A stretch of 64,000 nt of DNA, from contig NZ_JAKIHP010000003.1 of assembly GCF_021608265.1 (NCBI RefSeq), positions 372,001-436,000 on the forward strand, given 5' to 3'. This DNA comes from Flavobacterium wongokense (GTDB lineage: Bacteria; Bacteroidota; Bacteroidia; Flavobacteriales; Flavobacteriaceae). Below the pieces are notes generated by a model. The model made no database searches. It saw only the letters and a list, made by a program, of their open reading frames with translations, and was not told where the DNA came from. Made by a program: the position numbers and the translations under genes. Of the stretch, positions 15,588 to 21,901 are shown piece after piece (the stretch's first letter is position 1; the number at the start of each line of letters is the position of its first letter).

Positions 15588-16007
15588 ATGAAGAATTACA
15601 TTATCAAGACCCATAAAAAAGGCATTAGCTATCTGAAACCGCATTTGTTTATTCTGAACAAAGGGCTAAACAGCGGAAAGCCTTGTAAAGAGCCATTCAC
15701 CAACAGCTTTGTTGTCATTTTTGAAAACGAACAGGATTGCGAAAGCATTTTTTGGATAACCTACAGCCTTTGGCAGTCCAAATTTTGGCACCGCAACCTT
15801 GTCGGTTCTGTGATTCCATTTTTGCGAATCCATGATTTCATACAAGAGTTTTCAAGTAAAGTCGATGAAATGCTAGCCGATTTTGAGCAGCATCAAAAAG
15901 ATGTTAAAGCCTTGCAGTTGCTTGAACAGCAGGCTAACAATTTTCAACAGAACATCAATCTAATTAATGATATGCGCAGGGTTATCCTGCACCGGTACTG
16001 CAAATAA
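15588..16007 (+). CDS. Island hypothetical protein, DUF6943-like
   Basis: The 139-residue cytoplasmic protein begins MKNYIIKTHKKG and contains the landmark LNKGLNSGKPC followed by an aromatic-rich segment (FWITYSLWQSKFWHRNLVGSVIPF) and a C-terminal helical half rich in Gln and Glu. From memory, this resembles the Bacteroidota family DUF6943, found on conjugative and integrated elements. No catalytic motif is visible. It is the first gene of a four-gene plus-strand run that ends with PcfK- and PcfJ-like proteins, with a 20-base gap to the next small gene. The role is unknown. Confidence 0.65.
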   Translation: MKNYIIKTHKKGISYLKPHLFILNKGLNSGKPCKEPFTNSFVVIFENEQDCESIFWITYSLWQSKFWHRNLVGSVIPFLRIHDFIQEFSSKVDEMLADFEQHQKDVKALQLLEQQANNFQQNINLINDMRRVILHRYCK

Positions 16008-16027
16008 TAATTTAAACGCCAAATATT

Positions 16028-16204
16028 ATGACACTATTTATTCTCTACCAAACAGACCAATGGAAAACCAAATCTTCAAGGGTTTTCTTCGGAGTATTCG
16101 ACAGCCGTAGCAAAGCAACTGATTGTGCAAAGTACCACGATTTGTACTCTAATAATTCAAAAGTAGTCATCGAAGAAGTTACCTTAAATCAATGTCAATG
16201 CTAA
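16028..16204 (+). CDS. Small 58-residue hypothetical protein
   Basis: ATG at 16028 opens a frame of 58 codons ending TAA at 16204: it starts MTLFILYQTDQWKTKSSR, includes GVFDSRSKATDCAKYHD and ends LNQCQC. Gene-like amino-acid use, tight spacing (20 bases after the preceding gene, 11 before pcfK) and the same strand support coding. No motif identifies a function; the CQC end could bind metal or form a disulfide. Confidence 0.55.
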   Translation: MTLFILYQTDQWKTKSSRVFFGVFDSRSKATDCAKYHDLYSNNSKVVIEEVTLNQCQC

Positions 16205-16215
16205 TCTGATGCGCC

Positions 16216-16566
16216 ATGGAAAACAAAGACCCATTCAAAGAAGCCGTCAAAGGATACTTAGAGCAATTGGCATCACACGATGATTTATTTGCCAAAACAA
16301 TGGAAAAACCAAATAAAAACATCGACGACTGTGCCACCTATATTTTAAATACTGTAAAGAAAAGCGGTCGGCAGGGTTTTGCCGATGATGAAATCTACAG
16401 CATGGCAATCCACTACTACGATGAAGATACGATTGTAGTAGGTGAAAAGATTTCCGCCCGTGTTTTCATCAATCAGCCACTTGCAGCTCCTGTTCAAAAA
16501 GCAGTTTCAAATCCTAAATGCGCTTCCAAAAATATCGATGCCAATCAAACAACCTTATTTATATGA
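16216..16566 (+). CDS. pcfK: PcfK-like protein
   Basis: The 116-residue protein begins MENKDPFKEAVKGYLEQLA and contains KPNKNIDDCATYILNTVKK and GFADDEIYSMAIHYYDED. These are the hallmark segments of Bacteroidota PcfK-like proteins, named after a gene of the enterococcal conjugative plasmid pCF10. They recur in integrative and conjugative elements beside PcfJ. The biochemical role is not established. Its stop codon overlaps the pcfJ start as ATGA, indicating translational coupling. Confidence 0.85.
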   Translation: MENKDPFKEAVKGYLEQLASHDDLFAKTMEKPNKNIDDCATYILNTVKKSGRQGFADDEIYSMAIHYYDEDTIVVGEKISARVFINQPLAAPVQKAVSNPKCASKNIDANQTTLFI

Positions 16567-17849
16567 AACCAAAATCTCAATTAGAACATGCAATCGTTAC
16601 GGTTAGCGATAGCCTTCCGGCTATAACGAAGAAACAACACCAGCTTGCCTTTAGCAAATGCTTTTCAGACTGTGCAGTATTATCAAGAAATACTATTTTT
16701 TGCTTGGAATGTGGACATAGTTGGAAAGACTTGAACCGTCATCAAAATCCAAAAGTAACCTGTCCAAATTGTTCTCGAAAATTGCAACTTACGGATAGGT
16801 ATGCTAACGGTCTAAAAGAAACAGACTATTATCAGATTGTAACAACAGAACAGGATTTTCAAATTGTGCGAATGGTTTGCGTTAGTAAAACGATGAAGAA
16901 GTTGCAAAAACCTTCGTATTTTGCCCATGAGGTAATGCAGATGTTTATAATGTCTGACGGAAGCATGCGCTATATGTCAAAAAATGTTATGGGGCTGTCA
17001 ATGTATATAGACCAATGGGTTATCAGTAGTGATTTGTCTCTAAAACCAAATTATGATACGCCACGATTGAGATTAACACCGTCTTTCGTTCAGCCCAAAC
17101 TAAAAGTGCTGCCAATAATCAAGCGGAATGGTTTTAATGGCAAATTTCATGGAATCGCACCGCAAATCCTACTTTGTGAACTTCTTAATGATAACGTTGC
17201 AGAAACCTTGCTTAAATGCAATCAGATAGATTTATTATATTATCATATCCGCAACAATCCAATTAAGAAGGACGGCAAAATCTGGGGTGCCTTAAAAATC
17301 TGCATTCGTAACAATTATATTGTTACCGATGCCAAACTATGGGTTGACTACCTTGAATTATTGGAATACTATTGGAAGGACTTAAAAAGCGCTAAATACG
17401 TTTGTCCGATAGATTTGAGAAAGGCGCACGATAAACTGATGTCAAGGAAGCAAAAGGAAATTATGAAAATGACCTTTGAGGAAAATAAAAAGCAAATTGG
17501 CAAAAATCAAAAACATTACTTAAAAGCCAAACAGCACTTTTTCGGGCTTATTTTTAGCGAAAAGAATATTTCTATAAGTGTAATCGAATCTGTTAAAGAA
17601 TTTCTAGAAGAGGGATGTTACCACAATCATTGCGTGTTTACCAATGAATACTATAAAAAACAAAACTCGCTCATATTGTCTGCAAAGGTCGATGGCATAC
17701 CAACAGAAACAATTCAGCTCTCGCTTGAAAATTTTGAAGTGCTTCAGTCAAGGGGAAGAGGCAATAAGGCATCCAAACACAACAAACAAATCCTCTCAAT
17801 TATGAAGAGGAATTTGCACCAAGTCCAAAATCGGATGAAAGCCGCTTAA
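16563..17849 (+). CDS. pcfJ: PcfJ-like protein
   Basis: The start chosen is ATG 16563, which overlaps the pcfK stop (ATGA); the longer frame from 16518 would lie inside pcfK. The product then has 428 residues. Near residue 40 it has a zinc-ribbon pattern, FCLECGHSWKDL...VTCPNCSRKL (two CxxC pairs). The C-terminal part has the PcfJ-type pattern with GCYHNHCVFTNEYY and a final SRGRGNKASKH segment. PcfJ-like proteins occur on conjugative elements of Bacteroidota and Firmicutes; the function is unknown, though the zinc ribbon suggests nucleic-acid contact. A hairpin terminator follows. Confidence 0.85.
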   Translation: MKPKSQLEHAIVTVSDSLPAITKKQHQLAFSKCFSDCAVLSRNTIFCLECGHSWKDLNRHQNPKVTCPNCSRKLQLTDRYANGLKETDYYQIVTTEQDFQIVRMVCVSKTMKKLQKPSYFAHEVMQMFIMSDGSMRYMSKNVMGLSMYIDQWVISSDLSLKPNYDTPRLRLTPSFVQPKLKVLPIIKRNGFNGKFHGIAPQILLCELLNDNVAETLLKCNQIDLLYYHIRNNPIKKDGKIWGALKICIRNNYIVTDAKLWVDYLELLEYYWKDLKSAKYVCPIDLRKAHDKLMSRKQKEIMKMTFEENKKQIGKNQKHYLKAKQHFFGLIFSEKNISISVIESVKEFLEEGCYHNHCVFTNEYYKKQNSLILSAKVDGIPTETIQLSLENFEVLQSRGRGNKASKHNKQILSIMKRNLHQVQNRMKAA

Positions 17850-17854
17850 AATGA

Positions 17855-17908
17855 AGAAAGCCAGGTCTCACGACTTGGCTTTCTAATTTTTCGGGATTCA
17901 ATCCCGAA
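17855..17908. terminator. Terminator after pcfJ plus adjoining second hairpin
   Basis: AGAAAGCCAG (17855-17864) pairs with TTGGCTTTCT (17875-17884), followed by AATTTTTC. A second perfect stem, TTCGGGATT-C-AATCCCGAA (17890-17908), directly abuts the stop codon of the convergent minus-strand gene, so the pair probably ends both operons. Confidence 0.7.
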
Positions 17909-18085
17909 TTACTTTTTATGCTTTTTAATCAAGCACTTTAAGATCAATGAAATCGAGAAACTTACAACCGCCCCGACGGCAGCCAAAACGATTGTCTTAA
18001 CGATATCGGCAGACTGGATATTTGGAACAATACTTAAAAATGTTCCACCAACCGTGCCGAAGAAGGTTTCGTTATTCGATGACAT
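17909..18085 (-). CDS. Small membrane protein (58 residues) of the unknown cluster
   Basis: The frame runs from ATG 18085 to TAA 17909 on the minus strand: MSSNNETFFGTVGGTFLSI at the start, one hydrophobic helix (IVKTIVLAAVGAVVSFSISL), and a basic tail ILKCLIKKHKK. Its first 14 bases overlap the end of the preceding gene, which points to coupled translation. It was too short for simple gene finders but fits the operon well. A single helix with a positively charged tail recalls holins, pilus-associated or toxin-type peptides; none is proven. Confidence 0.6.
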   Translation of the reverse strand: MSSNNETFFGTVGGTFLSIVPNIQSADIVKTIVLAAVGAVVSFSISLILKCLIKKHKK

Positions 18086-18287
18086 TTTTCTCGGTTGTTA
18101 ATTGGCTGACTGCAGAGGCGACACCACCAGCGACTATCAGATAACCTCCAACGGTTGTAACTGCAACAGGTAAGGCTACAGGAGCAGCTAAGATAGTTCC
18201 GCCGACCGCGGCCAAAACCAAACCAATGTTGCGAAGCACCTTAAAAAATTTAGGCGTAGGTGCTTTCACTTGCTCGACAATTTTCAT
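18072..18287 (-). CDS. Small Gly/Ala/Val-rich membrane protein (71 residues)
   Basis: The product begins MKIVEQVKAPTPKFFKVLRN and continues with a long hydrophobic region (LVLAAVGGTILAAPVALPVA, then VGGYLIVAGGVASAVS) that could form two membrane helices, ending in TTEKNVIE. It starts nine bases after the Gly-rich secreted protein gene and overlaps the next small gene. Small glycine-zipper-like hydrophobic proteins of this form occur as holins and as pore-forming peptides. No family could be named. Confidence 0.6.
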   Translation of the reverse strand: MKIVEQVKAPTPKFFKVLRNIGLVLAAVGGTILAAPVALPVAVTTVGGYLIVAGGVASAVSQLTTEKNVIE

Positions 18288-18296
18288 TGCCTCGTT

Positions 18297-19082
18297 TTAG
18301 TTTAGGGCACTAAGACACGCATAAGATTCGGGAACTTCGCCTGTCGTTCCGCTTGAACCCCTGCCGCCGGTATCATCATCATCATCATTGTCATCTCCAT
18401 AATCTCCAGTTGTTGATGTTCCGCGACCATTTCGTCCACCTGTATCAGCGACTGTTATCTGACCTAAACCTGTATCAGAACTTTTCCCGCCTCCAATATC
18501 AGCACTTTGATTGTTTAGCAATCCACCACCGGAATCACGTCCGCCAGTATCAACCAAGCATCCTACACCCGGAATGTACTCCAACGAAAGTTCAGGTCTG
18601 CCAATAACTACACCGCCATTTCCACCGGTATCCATGGGATTGGTATAGGTTGGATCAGTTCTTTGTCCTGTATCTGAAGAAGTTCCTCTCCCACCTCCGG
18701 TGTCAGTCAGTAATGCGAATTCTCCTGTACCTGTTCCCGTGTTAGTACCTCGTCCACCAATATCGTAGGGATCAACGTCGTCATTTAATTGACCGGTATC
18801 TCCGCCAGTGTTAGTTCCTTTCCCCCCACCACCAATATCATTTGGATAAGCAAATATGCATTGTGTTTTTTGTGATAGGACAATCATCCCACCCGCTGTA
18901 TCACGTGGCGCTCCTTGTGAACCTCCAATATCTAATATTTGACCAAATGGATCTGTACTTGGAGTTTTACTTCCTCCAATCGACGGATTTTGTGTGGACT
19001 GTGAATAGCCAACAAATGCGCCTAATACGGCGAGAGTAATAAACGCATAGCGTTTCAAATTTGATATAAAATTTGTTTTCAT
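18297..19082 (-). CDS. Exported Gly/Asp-rich protein with D-[IT]-GG repeats
   Basis: The 261-residue protein has a signal peptide (VLGAFVGYSQ). Nearly all of the mature part is low-complexity sequence built on a motif D-[I/T]-G-G, often followed by [GR]-G-T/S, as in PYDIGGRGTNTG, TDTGGGRGTSSDTG, ADIGGGKSSDTG, ADTGGRNGRGTS. About ten copies occur at intervals of roughly 15-25 residues. An acidic run, GDDNDDDDDTGG, precedes the last copy, and three Cys lie apart (QCIF, VGCL, YACL). Such Asp/Gly repeats can bind Ca2+ or form a flexible surface fibre, but no known repeat family matches exactly. It lies 123 bases after the 253-residue gene and just before two membrane peptides. Confidence 0.7.
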   Translation of the reverse strand: MKTNFISNLKRYAFITLAVLGAFVGYSQSTQNPSIGGSKTPSTDPFGQILDIGGSQGAPRDTAGGMIVLSQKTQCIFAYPNDIGGGGKGTNTGGDTGQLNDDVDPYDIGGRGTNTGTGTGEFALLTDTGGGRGTSSDTGQRTDPTYTNPMDTGGNGGVVIGRPELSLEYIPGVGCLVDTGGRDSGGGLLNNQSADIGGGKSSDTGLGQITVADTGGRNGRGTSTTGDYGDDNDDDDDTGGRGSSGTTGEVPESYACLSALN

Positions 19083-19205
19083 GTTTAATAAAAATTAAGA
19101 TTGATTAAATAATGTATTCCAGTTATCGGACAGTGGGCCCAACTGTTACCGACTTAACTGACCTAAAAGACGTTTTAGGATTTTACTTTTGGTTAATGAT
19201 AACCG

Positions 19206-19967
19206 TTAAACGCCACTGTCAACTTTTGAGATTGACAATGGGTTGAATGCACCGTTTTTAAGTGGATACATCTGACCATTGACTTCCTGATAGAACTCAA
19301 TTCCCAACGCAAGGAATAAAGGTTTGGTGCTCGCTGCCGTAACTTGGTTTGTATGTGCTATCGCAACAGTGGCGTTCGCATCCCAAGGTAAAATAGCAGT
19401 CTCCGAAGTTTCAACAACAAAGGTTTCTGCTTCAAAGTCAATTTCCGCACCTCCCGAAATAATCTTAAAATGTGTAGTACCCGATGGAGCAGCAATCATG
19501 TTAACAGGAACAAACGATGGAACATCCACAGTTATCTCTCCCGAAACACGGTCAATTGCACTGGTAAAAGGAGCATAAAGGCTTGTGCCTAATTTACCCC
19601 TGATGTTGAACTCAAATCCAACCAGCAATTCTGCTTCACCGTCAATTACGTTTCTCAAACCACGCTCACTGACTAAATCAGCCTGGATCACTTTTACCAT
19701 TTCTTTGGTTAATCGACTAACCATTCTGCCATCGGCAGAATTCAACAGTAAAGCCCTCAATGCAGTCCTAAGCAATTTTCCGGCCTTCCCAGCCCTTCCA
19801 AACTCAGAACCGTTTTCACGCGTTCTTTGAAACGCAGGATCACTTTCAATCCTACTTTTTTCGATACCTCCTTTCTCGCGGGCAAGATGCCCGTCTTGCG
19901 AAGTCTTGTAAAAGGTAATACCACCGATAGTACCTTTTAATTTAATTATGCCTTTCTGTCTTGCCAT
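19206..19967 (-). CDS. Conserved Bacteroidota protein of unknown function (MARQKG type)
   Basis: The 253-residue protein begins MARQKGIIKLKGTIGGITFY followed by a highly conserved-looking charged stretch (HLAREKGG, DPAFQRTRENGSEFGRAGKAG, LLRTALRALLLNSADGRMVSR). The second half is beta-rich. No signal peptide or catalytic motif is visible. I recall similar proteins in many Flavobacteriia and Chryseobacterium genomes, always annotated as hypothetical. The basic N-terminal region resembles phage or filament structural proteins in style, but that is only an impression. It heads a minus-strand cluster with the Gly-rich secreted protein and two small membrane proteins. Confidence 0.75.
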   Translation of the reverse strand: MARQKGIIKLKGTIGGITFYKTSQDGHLAREKGGIEKSRIESDPAFQRTRENGSEFGRAGKAGKLLRTALRALLLNSADGRMVSRLTKEMVKVIQADLVSERGLRNVIDGEAELLVGFEFNIRGKLGTSLYAPFTSAIDRVSGEITVDVPSFVPVNMIAAPSGTTHFKIISGGAEIDFEAETFVVETSETAILPWDANATVAIAHTNQVTAASTKPLFLALGIEFYQEVNGQMYPLKNGAFNPLSISKVDSGV

Positions 19968-20233
19968 AATTTCTAAACTTTTGATTAATACTCATTTTCA
20001 CGTTTCACTTTCATTTCGTTAATCGTTGCAACTAAATCCCGAATGATTTAATCAAAGGTTCAGACATTAAAATCACAATTCAAATAGTGGGCGTTGGTAA
20101 CCATACATAACCGCACATATTCGACTATTTTAGCCTACGTGGATTTGCAAAAAATGCATAGATTTGTATCACTCCTTTGCTCCGTATCAAAGACTAGGCA
20201 AAGGCATACTTAAAGTATAAAAAGGGGATAATT

Positions 20234-20437
20234 ATGATTCCGAACAGCGTCAGGGTATGTATCTATCCAAAAGACGTGCAGCGCATCATGGGAAAGGAAT
20301 ATGCACAGGCCAGAATGTATTTAGTGAAGATTAAAAAGCATTTAAACAAAGAACCCCACCATCTGATCTCGATAGAGGAGTTCTGTGAATATACCGGTCT
20401 TAAAATAGAGCATGTAGTGCGTTGCATAGTTGGATAA
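20234..20437 (+). CDS. Small helix-turn-helix-like protein (67 residues)
   Basis: The product MIPNSVRVCIYPKDVQRIMG... contains a helical segment (YAQARMYLVKIKKHLNK) and ISIEEFCEYTGLKIEHVV, where the EFCEYTGL part resembles the recognition-type helix of a small DNA-binding protein. I recall similar short proteins as common, uncharacterised genes in Bacteroidota accessory regions. It is transcribed away from the 253-residue gene, so the shared 266-base gap (19968-20233) should hold both promoters. It may regulate the cluster; this is inference. Confidence 0.55.
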   Translation: MIPNSVRVCIYPKDVQRIMGKEYAQARMYLVKIKKHLNKEPHHLISIEEFCEYTGLKIEHVVRCIVG

Positions 20438-20698
20438 AAAAATGAGCAGCGAAAAGACTGCAGCACTTCTAAAAATTTACTCAACCAGTTCAATAATTAG
20501 CCCGATTATTTAATGAATTACTTTGTAGTTATCATTGGATTTTGTACTTTTATGAAGTCAAAAAAGCATAAAACGAATTAAGCTGATAGGGGTATAATTC
20601 GGGGTACATCAAAAATATGACATTGTGAAGCCTATAAAACAAAGGCACTACAGATAAGGTTCAAATCCCACCGTGGTCACATTTGAAATTAAAAGGAG

Positions 20699-20750
20699 GA
20701 AGCCCAGTGGGCTTCAGGTACAAAACCATCAAGCAAGCTTGATGGTTTTT
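20699..20750 (+). terminator. Tandem hairpins, the second a strong terminator
   Basis: GAAGCCC-AGT-GGGCTTC (20699-20715) is followed by AAAACCATCAAGC (20722-20734) perfectly paired with 20737-20749 and then a T-rich tail. No plus-strand gene is close upstream except the one ending at 20437, so it may end a non-coding transcript. Confidence 0.7.
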
Positions 20751-20920
20751 ATTTTCAAACCTGGTTCAATACTTGCTTTTCATTTTGAAGGAAATCAAAA
20801 CGTCCCAATAGCCCCGACAGCAGCAAACTACCATGTAGTGCGGATGGCGGGAGCAATGGTGTAAAAACGCAAAAGGTTCCGCTCCTAATCCCTATTAAAA
20901 ACCTATTACTGCTGTTAAAA

Positions 20921-20944
20921 TAATTTTGCTAATTTTGTTTAACT
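20921..20944 (+). promoter_or_regulatory. Promoter/operator of the carotenoid regulator
   Basis: Two overlapping -7 matches, TAATTTTG at 20921-20928 and 20930-20937, lie 22-38 bases before the ATG. The element TTTTGTTTAACT (20933-20944) overlaps the second and recurs exactly before crtI at 21867-21878, suggesting autoregulation. Confidence 0.5.
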
Positions 20945-20958
20945 AGTTTCAGCAAACG

Positions 20959-21855
20959 ATGAACAATATTAAAAGTGTTTTCAGCATTAAGGACCTCGAA
21001 AATCTTTCGGGAATCAAAGCGCATACGATCCGTATTTGGGAAAAGCGCTATAAGGTTTTGGAGCCAATGCGTACTGAAACCAATATCCGTTTGTATGACA
21101 TTGCTAATCTTCAAAAGCTCTTAAACATTACTTTACTGCACAAACATGGTTATAAAATTTCGAATATTGCCAAACTATCCAAAGAGCGAATTCCTGAGTT
21201 GGTCAATGAGATTATAACTGACAAAAGCTTTAAAAACCAGGCAATCAGTTCGTTTAAAATGGCAATGATCAATTTTGACCAAACGCTGTTCATGACAACT
21301 TACAATAATTTGCTTGCTGAAAAGTCATTTCGGGAAGTTTTTTACGAAGTTTTCCTTCCGCTAGTCAATGAAATGGGGCTGCTTTGGCAGACAGATACAA
21401 TTAGTCCGGCGCATGAACATTTCATTTCCTATCTGATTAAACAAAAAATTTTATCGGAAACGGAGAAAGTCCAGGTTAGGGAACATTATAAAACAAACCG
21501 GATTTTTGTGCTTTACCTTCCTTTGCATGAAATCCACGAACTGGGCCTGATGTTTATCAACTACGAAATCCTCAGCCAAGGTTACAAGACAATTTACCTT
21601 GGCAGCAACATTCCGATATTCTGCCTGAAAGATTTGAAGCGGTATTTTGACAACATAACCTACATCAGTTACATGACTGTAGAGCCCAAGATAAGTGAGA
21701 TCAACAATTATATCAAAAAAGTGGAAGAGGAGATCCTCGATGAAACCTCGCAACTTTGGACCATTGGAAGGGCTACGCAATACATTGAGAGCCATCTTTT
21801 CTCGTCAAAAATCACTACATTTAATTCCATCAAAGGGTTAGTGGATAATTTATGA
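20959..21855 (+). CDS. carH: MerR-family regulator with B12-binding domains, CarH/LitR-like
   Basis: The 298-residue protein has an N-terminal MerR helix-turn-helix (FSIKDLENLSGIKAHTIRIW, NIRLYDI), then a four-helix cobalamin-cap domain and a Rossmann-like cobalamin-binding domain. The cap keeps W-x9-EH (Trp143, Glu153, His154), which in CarH covers the adenosyl group of B12. The lower-ligand motif DxHxxG appears as EIHELG with His193 and Gly196, with Glu instead of Asp. In known CarH proteins, adenosylcobalamin-bound tetramers repress crt genes in the dark and light breaks them. The gene stands directly before crtI-crtB-crtZ, and both promoters share TTTTGTTTAACT. B12 binding and light control are inferred; loss of the Asp could weaken the site. 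Confidence 0.8.
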   Translation: MNNIKSVFSIKDLENLSGIKAHTIRIWEKRYKVLEPMRTETNIRLYDIANLQKLLNITLLHKHGYKISNIAKLSKERIPELVNEIITDKSFKNQAISSFKMAMINFDQTLFMTTYNNLLAEKSFREVFYEVFLPLVNEMGLLWQTDTISPAHEHFISYLIKQKILSETEKVQVREHYKTNRIFVLYLPLHEIHELGLMFINYEILSQGYKTIYLGSNIPIFCLKDLKRYFDNITYISYMTVEPKISEINNYIKKVEEEILDETSQLWTIGRATQYIESHLFSSKITTFNSIKGLVDNL

Positions 21856-21866
21856 TTTAATATCAT

Positions 21867-21898
21867 TTTTGTTTAACTTTTTTGTATTTTTGTTAAAC
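21867..21898 (+). promoter_or_regulatory. Promoter/operator of the crt operon
   Basis: TTTTGTTTAACT (21867-21878) is followed by a related copy, TTTTTGTTAAAC (21887-21898), shifted by about two helical turns. The -7 match TATTTTTG (21885-21892) overlaps the second copy. The ATG of crtI is at 21902, so the transcript would have an almost absent leader. Confidence 0.5.
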
Positions 21899-21901
21899 AC
21901 T

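Larger units (their letters stand above)
20438..20958. other. 520-base gap with hairpins and the regulator promoter
   Basis: No convincing gene. It contains an inverted repeat CGAATTA...TAATTCG around 20574-20601, a stem TTCAAAT...ATTTGAA around 20660-20687, two strong hairpins ending at 20750, and the promoter/operator of the downstream regulator. The stretch before the hairpins could be a small RNA that ends at the 20750 terminator. Confidence 0.4.

Noticed and set aside
16518..16562. Upstream start for pcfJ giving 443 residues
   Set aside because: It would lie entirely inside pcfK; the ATGA overlap at 16563 is the usual coupled start.
17909..19967. Idea that the unknown cluster is a complete prophage
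   Set aside because: No terminase, portal, capsid, integrase or lysis enzyme is present; only the small hydrophobic proteins recall holins.
20650..20690. tRNA-like T-loop sequence GGTTCAAATCCC followed by TGGTCACA
   Set aside because: The five bases on each side of the loop do not form a T-stem, and no matching acceptor, D or anticodon arms lie upstream. It is more likely part of a plain hairpin.
20673..20864. 63-codon open frame across the tandem hairpins
   Set aside because: It runs through a strong terminator and has no recognisable composition or homologue.
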